64,000 bases of DNA from Psychrobacter sp. I-STPA6b (GCF_020662265.1 NZ_VEWM01000080.1:1-64000), one strand, 5' to 3'. Positions 8,086-17,779 are shown, counted from the stretch's first letter. Numbers and translations are program-made. Notes: generated by a model not told the origin, from the sequence alone.

Positions 8086-9816
8086 ATGACCTCAACGCAT
8101 CACTCATCCAAAAGCACCCATATTCAGGCAGTATCTTATTTGTTGCTTGGGATATCAGTCATTCCAAGCATACCAACTGCATTGGCAAACACAGAAGCGC
8201 CAGCAGCTCAAGCTACAGATACAATGATTACCTCTGTAACCATTGATGAGACACCAGTGTCTCAGTATGTAGAGACAACCTCCACTGAAACAATACGCTT
8301 AGCACCACAAGCAAACAACATACAAAACAATCTTCAAAGTAGCATACAAAGTAATATTCAAAGTGGTGAGCAAAATGACGTGCAAAGCGTTGCGTTACAG
8401 ACTTATATCGACCCAAAATCAGGTATGGTTATAGATGATACATACGCACTGGATGTGCCAAGTCTGCTTAGCCTAGACCAAGCTCAACGAGTACTAACAC
8501 AAGTGTCACCAAAGATGGCTGCCAATAATGCTGCCATTGCTGCCAGTGAGCTTCGTGCCGAAGCAACAGAGTCTTTAAAGCAGCCGATGGTGTTTTTAAA
8601 TGCCTCGGCCACACACTATGATATCAATCATGATGTGAGCTTATCTCAGCTCAAGTCTGGCATTCATGATGGTATCAATCAAGGTATTAACAATCTAGGC
8701 TTAGGAACGCTGCCACCAAGTATTGACCCTTCATCTATCATTACCAATCACATTCCTGATAATTATGAGTTTCATCGTGAGGGTAACAATACTCGTGCAG
8801 GCGTTGCTGTTGTCTGGCCAGTCTATACTGCTGGACGTACAGATGCCATTACAGGATTTGTTGATGCACGCACTCAAGAGGCTCAAGCTGATGCTTTGTT
8901 AGATGGTAATACGCTATACACGACCTTAGTACAGCGCTATTTTAATGCCCAGCTTGCCATTATTGCTGCATATTTGCGTGACGATGCACTACGCACTATC
9001 CAAGAGACTGACCACATGGCACAGCGCCTATTAGATGAAGGTTTTATCTCGACAGTAGAGCGACTAGAAGCAAAGTCCGCCCTTGCTGAAGCACAAAGTG
9101 AGGCCATCAAAGCACGCAATGATGCCAGACTTGCTATGACAGCATTACAAAGTTTATTGCGTACCCCTACACCCATTAAACCAACAACGCCACTATTTGT
9201 ATATACCAGACCACTACCAGAGTTAGCCTACTTTCAAGATTTGGCATTAAAAAATCACCCTGGACTTAAAAAAGTCGATGCGAAATATCAGCAGGCCTCT
9301 CAGATAAGAGCATTTTCAGATACTGGCTTTAAACCTACCATTAATATTTTTGGTTATCATGAGATTGATAAAAATCCTAGTTGGGTTGCTGGAGTATCAG
9401 CAAACTGGAAGCTATGGGGCGGTTTAAATAAAAGTGCACAACTGGCGGCTGGCGATGCCTCTTTGCGACAAGCACAGCTTAGTAAGCTTGATGTGAGTGA
9501 TAATATCCTACTATTGGTCGAAAAAAACTGGCAAGCCGTTGATAATGCTCGTGTCCGCTTTTTATCATTAGGCAGCAATGAGCAACTCACTGCTGAAGTG
9601 CTACGTCTAAAACAACTTGGATTGCAAGAAGGGGTAAATACTGCCATTGACGTTGCACAAGCACAGACTAAATACCTAAAAGCACGCACAGAAAGAGCAG
9701 CAGCAGCGAATGATTATGTTCAAGCTCTTGCCAACCTAATGGAAAGCTGTGGTACACCTTTGGCATTTAATGACTATATGAATCAAGCAGATGTACGTTT
9801 ACCACAGTTATATTAG
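8086..9816 (+). CDS. TolC-family outer membrane efflux/export channel
   Basis: A 576-residue precursor with an N-terminal hydrophobic signal (about residues 16-35, ending near ALA-NTE), then a Gln/Asn-rich linker to ~120. The outer-membrane efflux protein fold follows as two long helical repeats (AQRVLTQVSPKMAANNAA near 130; SALAEAQSEAIKARNDAR near 335; AIDVAQAQTKYLKARTER near 525). Such proteins trimerise into a channel spanning the outer membrane and periplasm. The adaptor and two permease genes directly downstream on the same strand (gap 213 bases) indicate a dedicated export system. The Q/N-rich linker is longer than in E. coli TolC. Confidence 0.88.
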   Translation: MTSTHHSSKSTHIQAVSYLLLGISVIPSIPTALANTEAPAAQATDTMITSVTIDETPVSQYVETTSTETIRLAPQANNIQNNLQSSIQSNIQSGEQNDVQSVALQTYIDPKSGMVIDDTYALDVPSLLSLDQAQRVLTQVSPKMAANNAAIAASELRAEATESLKQPMVFLNASATHYDINHDVSLSQLKSGIHDGINQGINNLGLGTLPPSIDPSSIITNHIPDNYEFHREGNNTRAGVAVVWPVYTAGRTDAITGFVDARTQEAQADALLDGNTLYTTLVQRYFNAQLAIIAAYLRDDALRTIQETDHMAQRLLDEGFISTVERLEAKSALAEAQSEAIKARNDARLAMTALQSLLRTPTPIKPTTPLFVYTRPLPELAYFQDLALKNHPGLKKVDAKYQQASQIRAFSDTGFKPTINIFGYHEIDKNPSWVAGVSANWKLWGGLNKSAQLAAGDASLRQAQLSKLDVSDNILLLVEKNWQAVDNARVRFLSLGSNEQLTAEVLRLKQLGLQEGVNTAIDVAQAQTKYLKARTERAAAANDYVQALANLMESCGTPLAFNDYMNQADVRLPQLY

Positions 9817-9850
9817 AAGCAACTATATTAGAAACAGCTATATTAGAAAT
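9809..9850 (+). repeat. Three tandem 15-bp units across the tolC-like stop codon
   Basis: TATATTAGAA starts at 9809, 9824 and 9839, an exact 15-bp period with variable 5-bp spacers. The stop codon TAG (9814-9816) lies inside the first unit. Because the period is a multiple of three, the repeats put a TAG in the same frame three times. Confidence 0.8.
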
Positions 9851-10029
9851 GGTTAAAAAGGTTTCAGTGGTTACTGATGCTGAAACTGACAGCGAATAGA
9901 GATTTATCAAATATTTTACACACATTGAGCATCAATACACTGCAATAACCTGCCTAAAATTGATGATACAACATTGATGGCATAACAGCTTATTGTAGAT
10001 AAAAGATATTATTTTAAAGGATAAACAGT

Positions 10030-11085
10030 ATGACCCCATCGACCACAGTAAAAATAAGAAAACTGGTCATTATCTTACTGGTAATCAGCGCACTCGGCTT
10101 TATCTTTTATGGTCTGAAAAAAAGTCACGATAGCAATGATGAACCCATCACTCTACAAGGACAGATGGAAATGCAGACCACTGCCATCGCCTCCAAAGTT
10201 GCTGGACGTGTTGCCAAAGTCTTTGTCACTGAAGGTGATTTTGTAGAAGTTGGTGAGCAGCTTATCGAAATGGACTCACCAGAAATCACCGCAAAAATGA
10301 ATCAAGCATTGGCAGCCAGAGAAGCCGCTCAAAGCCAGCTTGATAAAGCAGAGGCAGGCGCACGCCCCCAAGAAGTTGCGCAAGCAAAAGCGGGCTGGCA
10401 AGCACATCAAGCTGCTGCTGAGCTTGCCCAAAGTACCTATGAACGTGTCAATCGTCTTTATAATGAAGGCTTGATGGCTCGTCAAAAACGTGATGAAGCG
10501 TATACACAATATATTGCCCAACATGAGCAAGCTGAAGCTGCCCGCCAACAGTATAACTTAGCACTAGAGGGTGCAAGGTCTGAGGACAAACAAGCAGCAG
10601 CAGCACAGGTGGCACAAGTCGATGCCAAAATCGAAGAAGCGCAAGTGGCTCAAGATGAAGCAAACTTAAAAAGTCCCATTGCAGGTATTGTGGATGATGT
10701 CATCATCAATGCTGGTGAAGTTGTTGGTCAAGGTGTACCGCTGATGACCTTAGTAAACCCTGAGCAGCAGTGGGTCGTATTAAATGTCACCGAAAACTAC
10801 CTTAATCAATTTGGCATTGGACAGCATTTTACTGGGCATATCCCTGCTCTATCAACACCTGAGCGTCCTTATCAACAAGAGTTTGTGGTCTATGCCAGCT
10901 CTATGCTTTCAGACTTTGCCACATGGCGTGCAACCAATAGTGAAGATGGATTTGATGTGCGTACCTTTGAAATCAAAGCACGTCCAACCACACCAAATAA
11001 AAATATCCGTGCTGGTATGAGTGTAACCATCAAGGTAGACCCCAATCTTTCTAACGCTAACCCTTCTGGTGTCAGCCATAACTAG
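10030..11085 (+). CDS. HlyD/EmrA-type membrane fusion protein
   Basis: Periplasmic adaptor of 351 residues, linking inner-membrane permeases to the TolC-like channel. One N-terminal membrane anchor (~9-27, IRKLVIILLVISALGFIFYG); first half of the lipoyl domain (~55-88, AGRVAKVFVTEGDFVEVGEQ); a long Ala/Gln-rich coiled-coil hairpin (~90-205); second lipoyl half (LKSPIAGIVDDVIINAGEVV); then a beta barrel. An AAAGGA ribosome binding site precedes the ATG. It lies 33 bases before the first permease, so the genes probably form an operon. Confidence 0.9.
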   Translation: MTPSTTVKIRKLVIILLVISALGFIFYGLKKSHDSNDEPITLQGQMEMQTTAIASKVAGRVAKVFVTEGDFVEVGEQLIEMDSPEITAKMNQALAAREAAQSQLDKAEAGARPQEVAQAKAGWQAHQAAAELAQSTYERVNRLYNEGLMARQKRDEAYTQYIAQHEQAEAARQQYNLALEGARSEDKQAAAAQVAQVDAKIEEAQVAQDEANLKSPIAGIVDDVIINAGEVVGQGVPLMTLVNPEQQWVVLNVTENYLNQFGIGQHFTGHIPALSTPERPYQQEFVVYASSMLSDFATWRATNSEDGFDVRTFEIKARPTTPNKNIRAGMSVTIKVDPNLSNANPSGVSHN

Positions 11086-11118
11086 CCCATAAGAGCAGAC
11101 AGACGAAGAGCGCCTACC

Positions 11119-12600
11119 ATGACTTTAGACGATACTTTGCGTACAAAGACCAAACGCCCCTACTCTCAAGATAGCGCCCCAGGCAATATCTTTCAACGGA
11201 TGGCTCAGGCCTTCTGGCGTAGCGCACGCTACGAGGGGAATTTTTTACGCCATAATCGCTGGGATTTTAGCGTTCTATTTTGGATACCACTTGCTGTTAT
11301 CGTGCTGGTCTGGTGGATTTTTTCACGCCCATTTATTGTTAATCTACCCATTGGAATGATTAATGATAGCCATAATAGCTATTCGCAAACCTTAATCCGC
11401 TATCTTGATGCCAGCCCAGACCTAGCAGTGACACAGATATTTAAAAATAGCAATGAGGCAAATGATGCTTTATTACGCCAGCAGGTCTATGCGGTCGTCA
11501 TTATTCCCAGAGATTTTGGTGAAAAAATCAACCAAGCTCAAGCCTCTCCTGTATTATTAGAGGTTAACGCCCAATTTGGCTCACATTCTGGTATTATTCA
11601 GCGTGGGGTACAATCCGCAGTTGGAACATTTTCCGCTGGGGTGGAGATTAAACGTAGCATCAAACAAGGTAGTAACCCAAGCCAAGCCAAAATAGACTAC
11701 TCTCCCATTTCCATTCAACGAGTTAGCCTATTTAATGCAGGCAGTAATTATCAGCTATTTTTAGCCTCTACTGTCTTACCAGCTCTACTTCATATATTGG
11801 CAATGGTTGTTGGAGCAACTACAATAGGACGAGAAATACGTGACTGCACCTTTGCTGATTGGTGTCAGTTACTCACTGCCAAAACTTATACCAATACTCA
11901 TACTCCAGCAAACGAAAATTCATTAACATCAATCCACTTTCCATCATTTGCACAACAAACATTTGTTGCAACGCCGCATTCAAATGTTGGTAGCACAGGC
12001 AATGGCTATACCCTAGAACATCGCTTAGCACCCCCTCAGCACTTGCTCAATACATCAACCAAGCAAGCCACACAACCCATGCAGTCCAAACAGCACTCCC
12101 CTTCACTACTGATACTGATAGCAGGTCTTCATGGTAAATATCTGTGGGCAATATTGGCATATGCTCTATGGGGTGCCGTTGCCTTAACACTGGCACTACA
12201 GCTTAACCATGCTAGTATTGGTGCATGGGCAGTCACTTATGTTGCCTATCTACTGCTATTATTACTGTCTATATGGCTGGGTGCAATTTTTAGTCTTGCT
12301 GGCTATTCACTGCGTATGGGGTTATCAATAACGGGCTTTGTCTCTGCACCATCCTATGCCTTTGCAGGGGTCGCTTATCCTTATATTGCCATATCCGATA
12401 GTGCTAAATATTGGGCAGATGCCTTGCCATTAACCCATTATCTTAAACTTCATATTGGCTTATTACAGATGCATGCACCACTTGATACATACCGTGGTAT
12501 TTTATATGGTTTATTAATTGCCACATTGGTTTCGATGCTACTTACTGCATTGTTATGCAAGCGAGCATGGGCGCATCCTGAGCGCTGGGGGGCACGCTAA
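11119..12600 (+). CDS. ABC-2 type transporter permease with unusual cytoplasmic insert
   Basis: A 493-residue inner-membrane permease of the YbhS/YbhR/YhhJ type: one N-terminal helix (~50-68), a large periplasmic domain (~70-210), then a membrane bundle (214-235, 338-360, 369-396, 400-425, 461-480). Between the second and third helices is a hydrophilic, Thr/Gln/His-rich insert of ~80 residues (about 250-328) not expected in the family. It follows the adaptor gene and its stop overlaps the next start (TAATG). No ATP-binding motif is present in this protein. Likely transports a substrate outward together with the next permease; substrate unknown. Confidence 0.85.
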   Translation: MTLDDTLRTKTKRPYSQDSAPGNIFQRMAQAFWRSARYEGNFLRHNRWDFSVLFWIPLAVIVLVWWIFSRPFIVNLPIGMINDSHNSYSQTLIRYLDASPDLAVTQIFKNSNEANDALLRQQVYAVVIIPRDFGEKINQAQASPVLLEVNAQFGSHSGIIQRGVQSAVGTFSAGVEIKRSIKQGSNPSQAKIDYSPISIQRVSLFNAGSNYQLFLASTVLPALLHILAMVVGATTIGREIRDCTFADWCQLLTAKTYTNTHTPANENSLTSIHFPSFAQQTFVATPHSNVGSTGNGYTLEHRLAPPQHLLNTSTKQATQPMQSKQHSPSLLILIAGLHGKYLWAILAYALWGAVALTLALQLNHASIGAWAVTYVAYLLLLLLSIWLGAIFSLAGYSLRMGLSITGFVSAPSYAFAGVAYPYIAISDSAKYWADALPLTHYLKLHIGLLQMHAPLDTYRGILYGLLIATLVSMLLTALLCKRAWAHPERWGAR

Positions 12601-13784
12601 TGACCCATCATCTTAATCATTCTCATAAGCAACACTCTCAGCAAGATAACTCACAAGGATTTTTAGAGAGCTTTTTAACCACTTTACGCTCAATATTTAC
12701 AGATAAGGGCGTTATCTTGATGTTGGTCATCGCTCCAATTATTTATGGTTTCTTTTATCCTTGGCCATATAATGACCAAATCATTGTAGATATTCCCGTT
12801 GGTATCGTGGACTATGATAATAGTAAACTGTCACATACCATTATGCGCTATAGCAGTAGTAGTCCTCGATTAGAGATTAAAACGTTTGATAATGAGCAAG
12901 CTGCAAAAGAGGCTCTATGGAATTATCAAATCGCTGGCTATTTAGTGATTCCCCCTGAGCTAGAAAAAAACGTCTATTCTGGACGACCTGCTCATGTCAG
13001 TATTTTGGGTAACGGGGGGTACTTTATACTCAATAAATATGTGCAAACAGGATTTACACAAGCAGTTGCGACCGTATCGGCAGGTATTGAGGTTAAGCGC
13101 CATGTAGCACATGGTGAGCGTATTGAGCATGCAAAAACAAATACCCAAGCAGTACCCTTGCGTATCGACCCGCTATACAACCCAATAGAAAGCTATGGTG
13201 TCTATATTGTACCTGCCGTTGCTATCTTGATTTTACAGCAAACCCTATTGATGGGTACTGCCATGCTGATTGGCACATGGGCAGAAAAACGCCAACAATA
13301 TGCTTCCTTGTTAGGTTGGCTTGGACGCATCTGTGCATTAAGCTTTATTGGTATTGTTATTGGTGCATTTTATTTTGGCTGGATATTTAACTTTCAAGGC
13401 TACCCTAGAGGGCATAATCCCATTGGGGCGATGGTCTTTTTAGTTATCTTTACCTTTGCTGTCTCTGCTTTGGGCTGTTTACTAGGGTTATGGTTTCGTC
13501 AACGTGAACGTAGCTTACAGATTCTGATTTTTAGCTCACTGCCCATCTTTTTTCTTAGTGGCTACCCGTGGCCAACTCAGCAACTACCAGAAGCACTACA
13601 GTATTTACGCTGGGTAATACCGACCTCTTCTGGTATGAATGCTTCTGTACAACTGAATCAAATGGGTGCTTCCTTGGTACAGGTCAGCCACTACCTATAT
13701 GCACTTGCCCTATTATTTATTGTTTATTTTTCACTATTAATCATTGTTGATAAACGACAAAAACGCAAACTTCATTCACCTTAA
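12600..13784 (+). CDS. ABC-2 type transporter permease
   Basis: Second permease, 394 residues, same architecture as its upstream partner: N-terminal helix ~37-54, periplasmic domain carrying the conserved F-x-Q-A-V-A-T-V-S-A-G-I-E-V motif near 145-165, and a five-helix C-terminal bundle from ~197. Its ATG overlaps the upstream stop (TAATG), so the two are translationally coupled and probably heterodimerise. The short N-terminus is His/Gln-rich. No ATPase gene follows; a terminator lies 30 bases downstream. Confidence 0.87.
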   Translation: MTHHLNHSHKQHSQQDNSQGFLESFLTTLRSIFTDKGVILMLVIAPIIYGFFYPWPYNDQIIVDIPVGIVDYDNSKLSHTIMRYSSSSPRLEIKTFDNEQAAKEALWNYQIAGYLVIPPELEKNVYSGRPAHVSILGNGGYFILNKYVQTGFTQAVATVSAGIEVKRHVAHGERIEHAKTNTQAVPLRIDPLYNPIESYGVYIVPAVAILILQQTLLMGTAMLIGTWAEKRQQYASLLGWLGRICALSFIGIVIGAFYFGWIFNFQGYPRGHNPIGAMVFLVIFTFAVSALGCLLGLWFRQRERSLQILIFSSLPIFFLSGYPWPTQQLPEALQYLRWVIPTSSGMNASVQLNQMGASLVQVSHYLYALALLFIVYFSLLIIVDKRQKRKLHSP

Positions 13785-13813
13785 CAACCATTACCTCATG
13801 TCACCATATGACC

Positions 13814-13841
13814 AGCCAGCCATCACAACGCTGGCTTTTTT
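13814..13841 (+). terminator. Rho-independent terminator after the exporter operon
   Basis: AGCCAGC (13814-13820) pairs with GCTGGCT (13830-13836) across a 9-base loop and is followed by a T-run. Confidence 0.8.
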
Positions 13842-13967
13842 CATGGTTTTTCCATCAACTCTACATCCTCCTTCCTTAGTTAACTTATAAGCTGTTATGG
13901 CTAATTAATTAAACAACTCTATCCAATAAATACTTAGCAAATATTCATACAATACTAAGGAAATGCC

Positions 13968-15467
13968 ATGCAAAAAACACTGTTTATCAAGCTGTCCATC
14001 ATCATTGGACTGTGTATTCTCTTTGCCGTTGGGCTAAGTATGATACAGTCACTGGTCTATGAGCGAAAAAACTATGCCAGCTCTGTCATTCAGGAAATTA
14101 GCACCCAGCATGTCAGACCACAAGAGCTGATGACCCCTTTTATTGTCATTCCCACCACCGTCACACCTGAGTGTCATGAGGTACAAACAAGTACACAAGC
14201 GAATGAACAAAAAAAGGACTGCAAAGAGCCTTATACACATCTCATCCCAGTTTTACCAGAACAAACACAGGCAAAACAAAACCTAAATGTTAGCACTGAC
14301 ACCTATCAGCGTGGTATTTATCATGCTACCAGCTACAAAGGCACACTTAACTTTTCTCAGCAGTATAATATCAAAGCAAACTTGTCGCCTGATGATATCC
14401 ACAACCTCTATCTACAAACGGGAATTAAACCCCGTCAAAATACCAATAGCCCAACTGTAGATGCTGTGACAACGAATGATACACCACAACAAAGTGACCG
14501 CATTGATAAACACTTTAATGATATTCAACTTATCATTCCAGTGTCTGACTTACGTGGTGTCTCACAGCTTCCTACCGTTACTATTAACAATCAGGAAATA
14601 AGCGCCAGCTACCCAACAACGCCTTTACTCTTAGGCATCAACTATGTCACTGTAAATCTACCTGCATCTGTATTACAGAATGGCTCTCTACAAGTACAAA
14701 TATCGCTACCGTTAGTTGGTATCAGTGAAATACAAACCATACCTTTAGGACAACATTTTGACTTAAATATAAATAGCAACTGGCATGCACCAAACTTTAT
14801 TGGTGATGCACTGCCAAATGAAAAGAACTTTACATCTCAGGGCTTTGATGCACATTGGCAAAATCAATATCTCACCATTAATAATAATCAAACATTGACT
14901 CGTTGCCTACATGCACCACTACAGACTTGCTATATTGAAGCTCAATATAACACTGATAATGGCTCAAATACTGAGGAAGTAAACGACTTTATCCATCTAA
15001 ACAGCTTTGGCGTGGACTTTGCTGAGCCGAATAATATCTACCTACAAACCCAACGTACCATGAAATATGCACTACTACTGATACTGGTTTCTTTTGGTAC
15101 TTTCTTCTTATTCGAAATCATCAAATCAACCCGTATCCACCCCATACAATATGTATTAGTTGGGGCGGCACTATTGGTATTTTATGTCTTACTTCTACCA
15201 CTAGCAGAGCAAGTCAAATTCTGGCAGGCCTATGCCATTGCGGCAGGTGCATGTGTCAGCCTAATTGGTTGGTATGCCTACTATATTCTTGGTAGTGTCA
15301 AACGCGCTGCCATCTTTACTGCCCTGCTTAGCGGTTTATATGGTGCATTTTATGGCATCTTAACCACCGAAGAGCTTAATCTATTATTAGGTGCAGTATT
15401 CTGCTTTATTATCTTGGCAGCAGTCATGTATATGACCCGTAAGATTGACTGGTATGAAATTGCCTAG
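13968..15467 (+). CDS. creD: CreD-family inner membrane protein
   Basis: A 499-residue membrane protein. It has an N-terminal helix (~7-26), a large periplasmic domain (~30-360) and a C-terminal bundle of about five helices (~365-490: YALLLILVSFGTFFLFEI, YVLVGAALLVFYVLLLPLAE, and so on). The Y-R-G-I-Y-x-A-T-S-Y-K-G-x-L-N-F motif and the C-terminal bundle fit CreD. CreD in enterobacteria belongs to the CreBC regulon and affects envelope integrity and colicin tolerance; no creBC genes lie nearby. AAGGAA precedes the ATG. Slightly longer than the E. coli protein (450). Confidence 0.85.
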   Translation: MQKTLFIKLSIIIGLCILFAVGLSMIQSLVYERKNYASSVIQEISTQHVRPQELMTPFIVIPTTVTPECHEVQTSTQANEQKKDCKEPYTHLIPVLPEQTQAKQNLNVSTDTYQRGIYHATSYKGTLNFSQQYNIKANLSPDDIHNLYLQTGIKPRQNTNSPTVDAVTTNDTPQQSDRIDKHFNDIQLIIPVSDLRGVSQLPTVTINNQEISASYPTTPLLLGINYVTVNLPASVLQNGSLQVQISLPLVGISEIQTIPLGQHFDLNINSNWHAPNFIGDALPNEKNFTSQGFDAHWQNQYLTINNNQTLTRCLHAPLQTCYIEAQYNTDNGSNTEEVNDFIHLNSFGVDFAEPNNIYLQTQRTMKYALLLILVSFGTFFLFEIIKSTRIHPIQYVLVGAALLVFYVLLLPLAEQVKFWQAYAIAAGACVSLIGWYAYYILGSVKRAAIFTALLSGLYGAFYGILTTEELNLLLGAVFCFIILAAVMYMTRKIDWYEIA

Positions 15468-15538
15468 CCAACTTCATACATTGATTTTATATATTGATAT
15501 CAAATGTGGCGATAAGTTATTTCAACTCAGTATTGCAC

Positions 15539-15605
15539 AATAGTCAAAAAAACATAGTCAAAAAACCATAGTCAAAGCAAAACTGTTTAGTGACTCTTTG
15601 ACTAT
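15539..15605 (+). repeat. Tandem ATAGTCAAA units ending in a hairpin
   Basis: Three ATAGTCAAA units occur about 14-15 bases apart (15539-15577). The last, ATAGTCAAAG (15568-15577), pairs with CTTTGACTAT (15596-15605). The hairpin could act as a weak terminator for creD. The ATAGTC word also ends the larger dispersed repeat at 17805 and 62538. Confidence 0.6.
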
Positions 15606-15709
15606 ATTTTGACTCTTATATTTATCACCACATAGGATATGTTGAGCTTTTAGCTTGTTAAGCCAAATAATTGTAACAACTTTAACCATTTATAACTAAG
15701 GATACTCTG

Positions 15710-16063
15710 ATGCTAGCGCAATCACATTTAAACACCAACCAAAACCATCAAGCACACTACTTAAATAGTGGCCAATTATATAGTAGAAGATTACACAGTG
15801 AGCAAAGAGCGCACACTTCACAACATCATCACTACCACTATAACCATAGTCACCAGCCCAATAAAACAATACCCCCCTCTAGCAAAGAGGCTCAGTGGCT
15901 TGGTATGAGTAAAGAGAATTGCTTGGCTAAATGCCAGACACAAGATATCAGCCAAATTGCATTTGCACATTGGCTTGCTTTACCCCAATTAGGAATTTTA
16001 TTAGTTTTTAAGAAACAGCAATGTGTCGCTGTTGAGAGACTTTTAAACTGCAAGGAATTTTAG
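15710..16063 (+). CDS. Small His-rich hypothetical protein (117 aa)
   Basis: An AAGGA ribosome binding site sits 8 bases before the ATG, in the same context as that of the next gene at 16440, supporting expression. The first ~50 residues are hydrophilic and very rich in His, Asn and Gln (a run of H-H-H-Y-H-Y-N-H-S-H near 38-47), a possible metal-binding stretch. The C-terminal half is compact with Cys residues (ENCLAKCQ, QQCVAV, LLNCKEF). No signal peptide. Family not recognised. Confidence 0.55.
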   Translation: MLAQSHLNTNQNHQAHYLNSGQLYSRRLHSEQRAHTSQHHHYHYNHSHQPNKTIPPSSKEAQWLGMSKENCLAKCQTQDISQIAFAHWLALPQLGILLVFKKQQCVAVERLLNCKEF

Positions 16064-16067
16064 GCAC

Positions 16068-16190
<123 letters not shown>

Positions 16191-16191
16191 T

Positions 16192-16219
16192 ATTATACAT
16201 CATTCATGTTGTATTGCAA
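16192..16219 (-). promoter_or_regulatory. Sigma-70 promoter of the SRP RNA gene
   Basis: On the minus strand TTGCAA (-35, 16214-16219) and a perfect TATAAT (-10, 16192-16197) are 16 bases apart, with the RNA start expected about 6-8 bases on, at ~16185-16190. Confidence 0.75.
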
Positions 16220-16439
16220 GTGTTAAAAGTAAATCTACCGTTAATCATCTATGACTACTCTGAATGACAAATATCAGACCTGTTGAATACACATATCATC
16301 TATCCAGCTTTCTTTTCAGGTTTATAAGGCTATTCAACTTAATAGTAACGTTAGACACAATAAACCTACCATTATAGCCAAATAAATCTTGATATGATAA
16401 ATAGGCTGTTTATTCAATAACTAACTAAGGATATCCATT

Positions 16440-17162
16440 ATGAAAAGAATGCTTCACTCTCTACCACAAGCGATTGCTCTAAGTACAGCCATCATAGCAA
16501 CACTTGGCTTTAGTGCTACTTCACATGCTGAGCCATCGGGCTATAATCAAATTAGCTTTTCAACACAAGTACAAACTGAAGTAGAAAATGATGAAATATC
16601 TGCCAGTTTATATAAGCAAGTCCAAGCCAGTACACCACAAGCATTAGCAACACAGCTAAACAGCGCCATGAACCAAGCCATCGCCACTGCCAAACGCTAC
16701 CCAAGTGTTAAGGTCTCTACTGGACAGCACCACAGCTACCCTCGCTATGATGATAACCGTAAAATCATCGGCTGGACAGGTAGAGCCAGCATTCACCTAA
16801 CCAGTACAGATTTAGCAAAAACCAGTGAGCTAATCGCTGAGCTACAAAATACGTTAATCTTAAATCAGATAAACTTTGGCGTCTCTCAATCCAAACAAGA
16901 CCGCGTCGAAAAAGAGCTATTGACTCAAGCATCGAAGGCATTTCAACAACAGGCAAGTAGTTTAGCCAGTGCTTGGAATGCCTCAGGTTATCGAGTAGTT
17001 TCTGTTTCTTTAAACTCTCAAGGTAACTATGCACCACCTATGCTGATGCGCAATATGGCCATGAGTGAAAGTGAAAATATAACTCCACCAGCACCAAACT
17101 TTGAATCAGGCAACAGCACACTAAGTGTCAGCGCCAATGGTACAATTGAGCTGGTACAGTAA
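16440..17162 (+). CDS. SIMPL-domain (DUF541) periplasmic protein
   Basis: A 240-residue precursor with a classical signal peptide (~1-30, ending SHA-E). The rest is the SIMPL/DUF541 fold: an N-terminal strand (ISFSTQVQTEVENDEISASL), paired helices, and a C-terminal 'NSTLSVSANGTIELV' strand. Members are secreted proteins (E. coli YggE) linked to oxidative-stress resistance; the biochemical role is unsettled. AAGGATATCC precedes the ATG. It appears monocistronic and converges with the next minus-strand gene. Confidence 0.88.
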   Translation: MKRMLHSLPQAIALSTAIIATLGFSATSHAEPSGYNQISFSTQVQTEVENDEISASLYKQVQASTPQALATQLNSAMNQAIATAKRYPSVKVSTGQHHSYPRYDDNRKIIGWTGRASIHLTSTDLAKTSELIAELQNTLILNQINFGVSQSKQDRVEKELLTQASKAFQQQASSLASAWNASGYRVVSVSLNSQGNYAPPMLMRNMAMSESENITPPAPNFESGNSTLSVSANGTIELVQ

Positions 17163-17194
17163 ATCTATGAATCAGTTTTATTTATAAGTTATAT

Positions 17195-17779
17195 TTAAAA
17201 GGCACTTCCACGATTACCATATGGGTTAGGTTGGGTGGTGCCTTGTTTATTTGGTATTTTGGCATTATCAGGCACGGACTGCTGTCGTAACTGAACATAT
17301 GCTTTTTTATACCATGGTAAGCGATTATAAGCCTCAATACGCTCAGCTTCAGCTTGCTGTGCTTGGCGTTGCTGTCTGACATAAGTATTTTGAATCACAT
17401 AAATAGTTCGATTCACTGGTGCAGTTTCTGCTCCCGTTTGTTCATTTTTAACCAGAACAGACAATGTATGTTCACCAGGATTTAGCTGAACTGTAGCTAT
17501 ACTAGCACTTAGACCCGTTGCAACTTGATGACCATCTAGCAGTATCATAGCAGTATCATTTGCTCTAAGTGATGGTGCTACTTGCACCTGTATATCGATA
17601 CTTTGTCCAGGTTTTTGATAGGCACGACTGTCACTTGGTTGGGTAATACGAACTTGATAATTTGGCATGACTTGAGCCGATGCTGTTTGACTGTTGGTTT
17701 CAGCATGCACAATACTCATGCCAGCCATACTACCTAACGCAAATAGTACGCCAGCACAATAGGTTGTTATTATTCTCAT
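17195..17779 (-). CDS. Secreted hypothetical protein with Ig-like domain (194 aa)
   Basis: Signal peptide ~1-26 (ending VHA-E), then a beta-sandwich-like region from ~43 to 128 (VRITQPSDSRAYQKPGQSID ... GEHTLSVLVKNEQTGA), resembling penicillin-binding-protein-associated or Ig-like extracellular modules. The C-terminal part is helical and Gln/Tyr-rich (TYVRQQRQAQQAEAERIEAY). Periplasmic by prediction. It lies downstream of glnA on the same strand, but a terminator and a dispersed repeat separate them, so it is probably not in the glnA operon. Function unknown. Confidence 0.75.
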   Translation of the reverse strand: MRIITTYCAGVLFALGSMAGMSIVHAETNSQTASAQVMPNYQVRITQPSDSRAYQKPGQSIDIQVQVAPSLRANDTAMILLDGHQVATGLSASIATVQLNPGEHTLSVLVKNEQTGAETAPVNRTIYVIQNTYVRQQRQAQQAEAERIEAYNRLPWYKKAYVQLRQQSVPDNAKIPNKQGTTQPNPYGNRGSAF

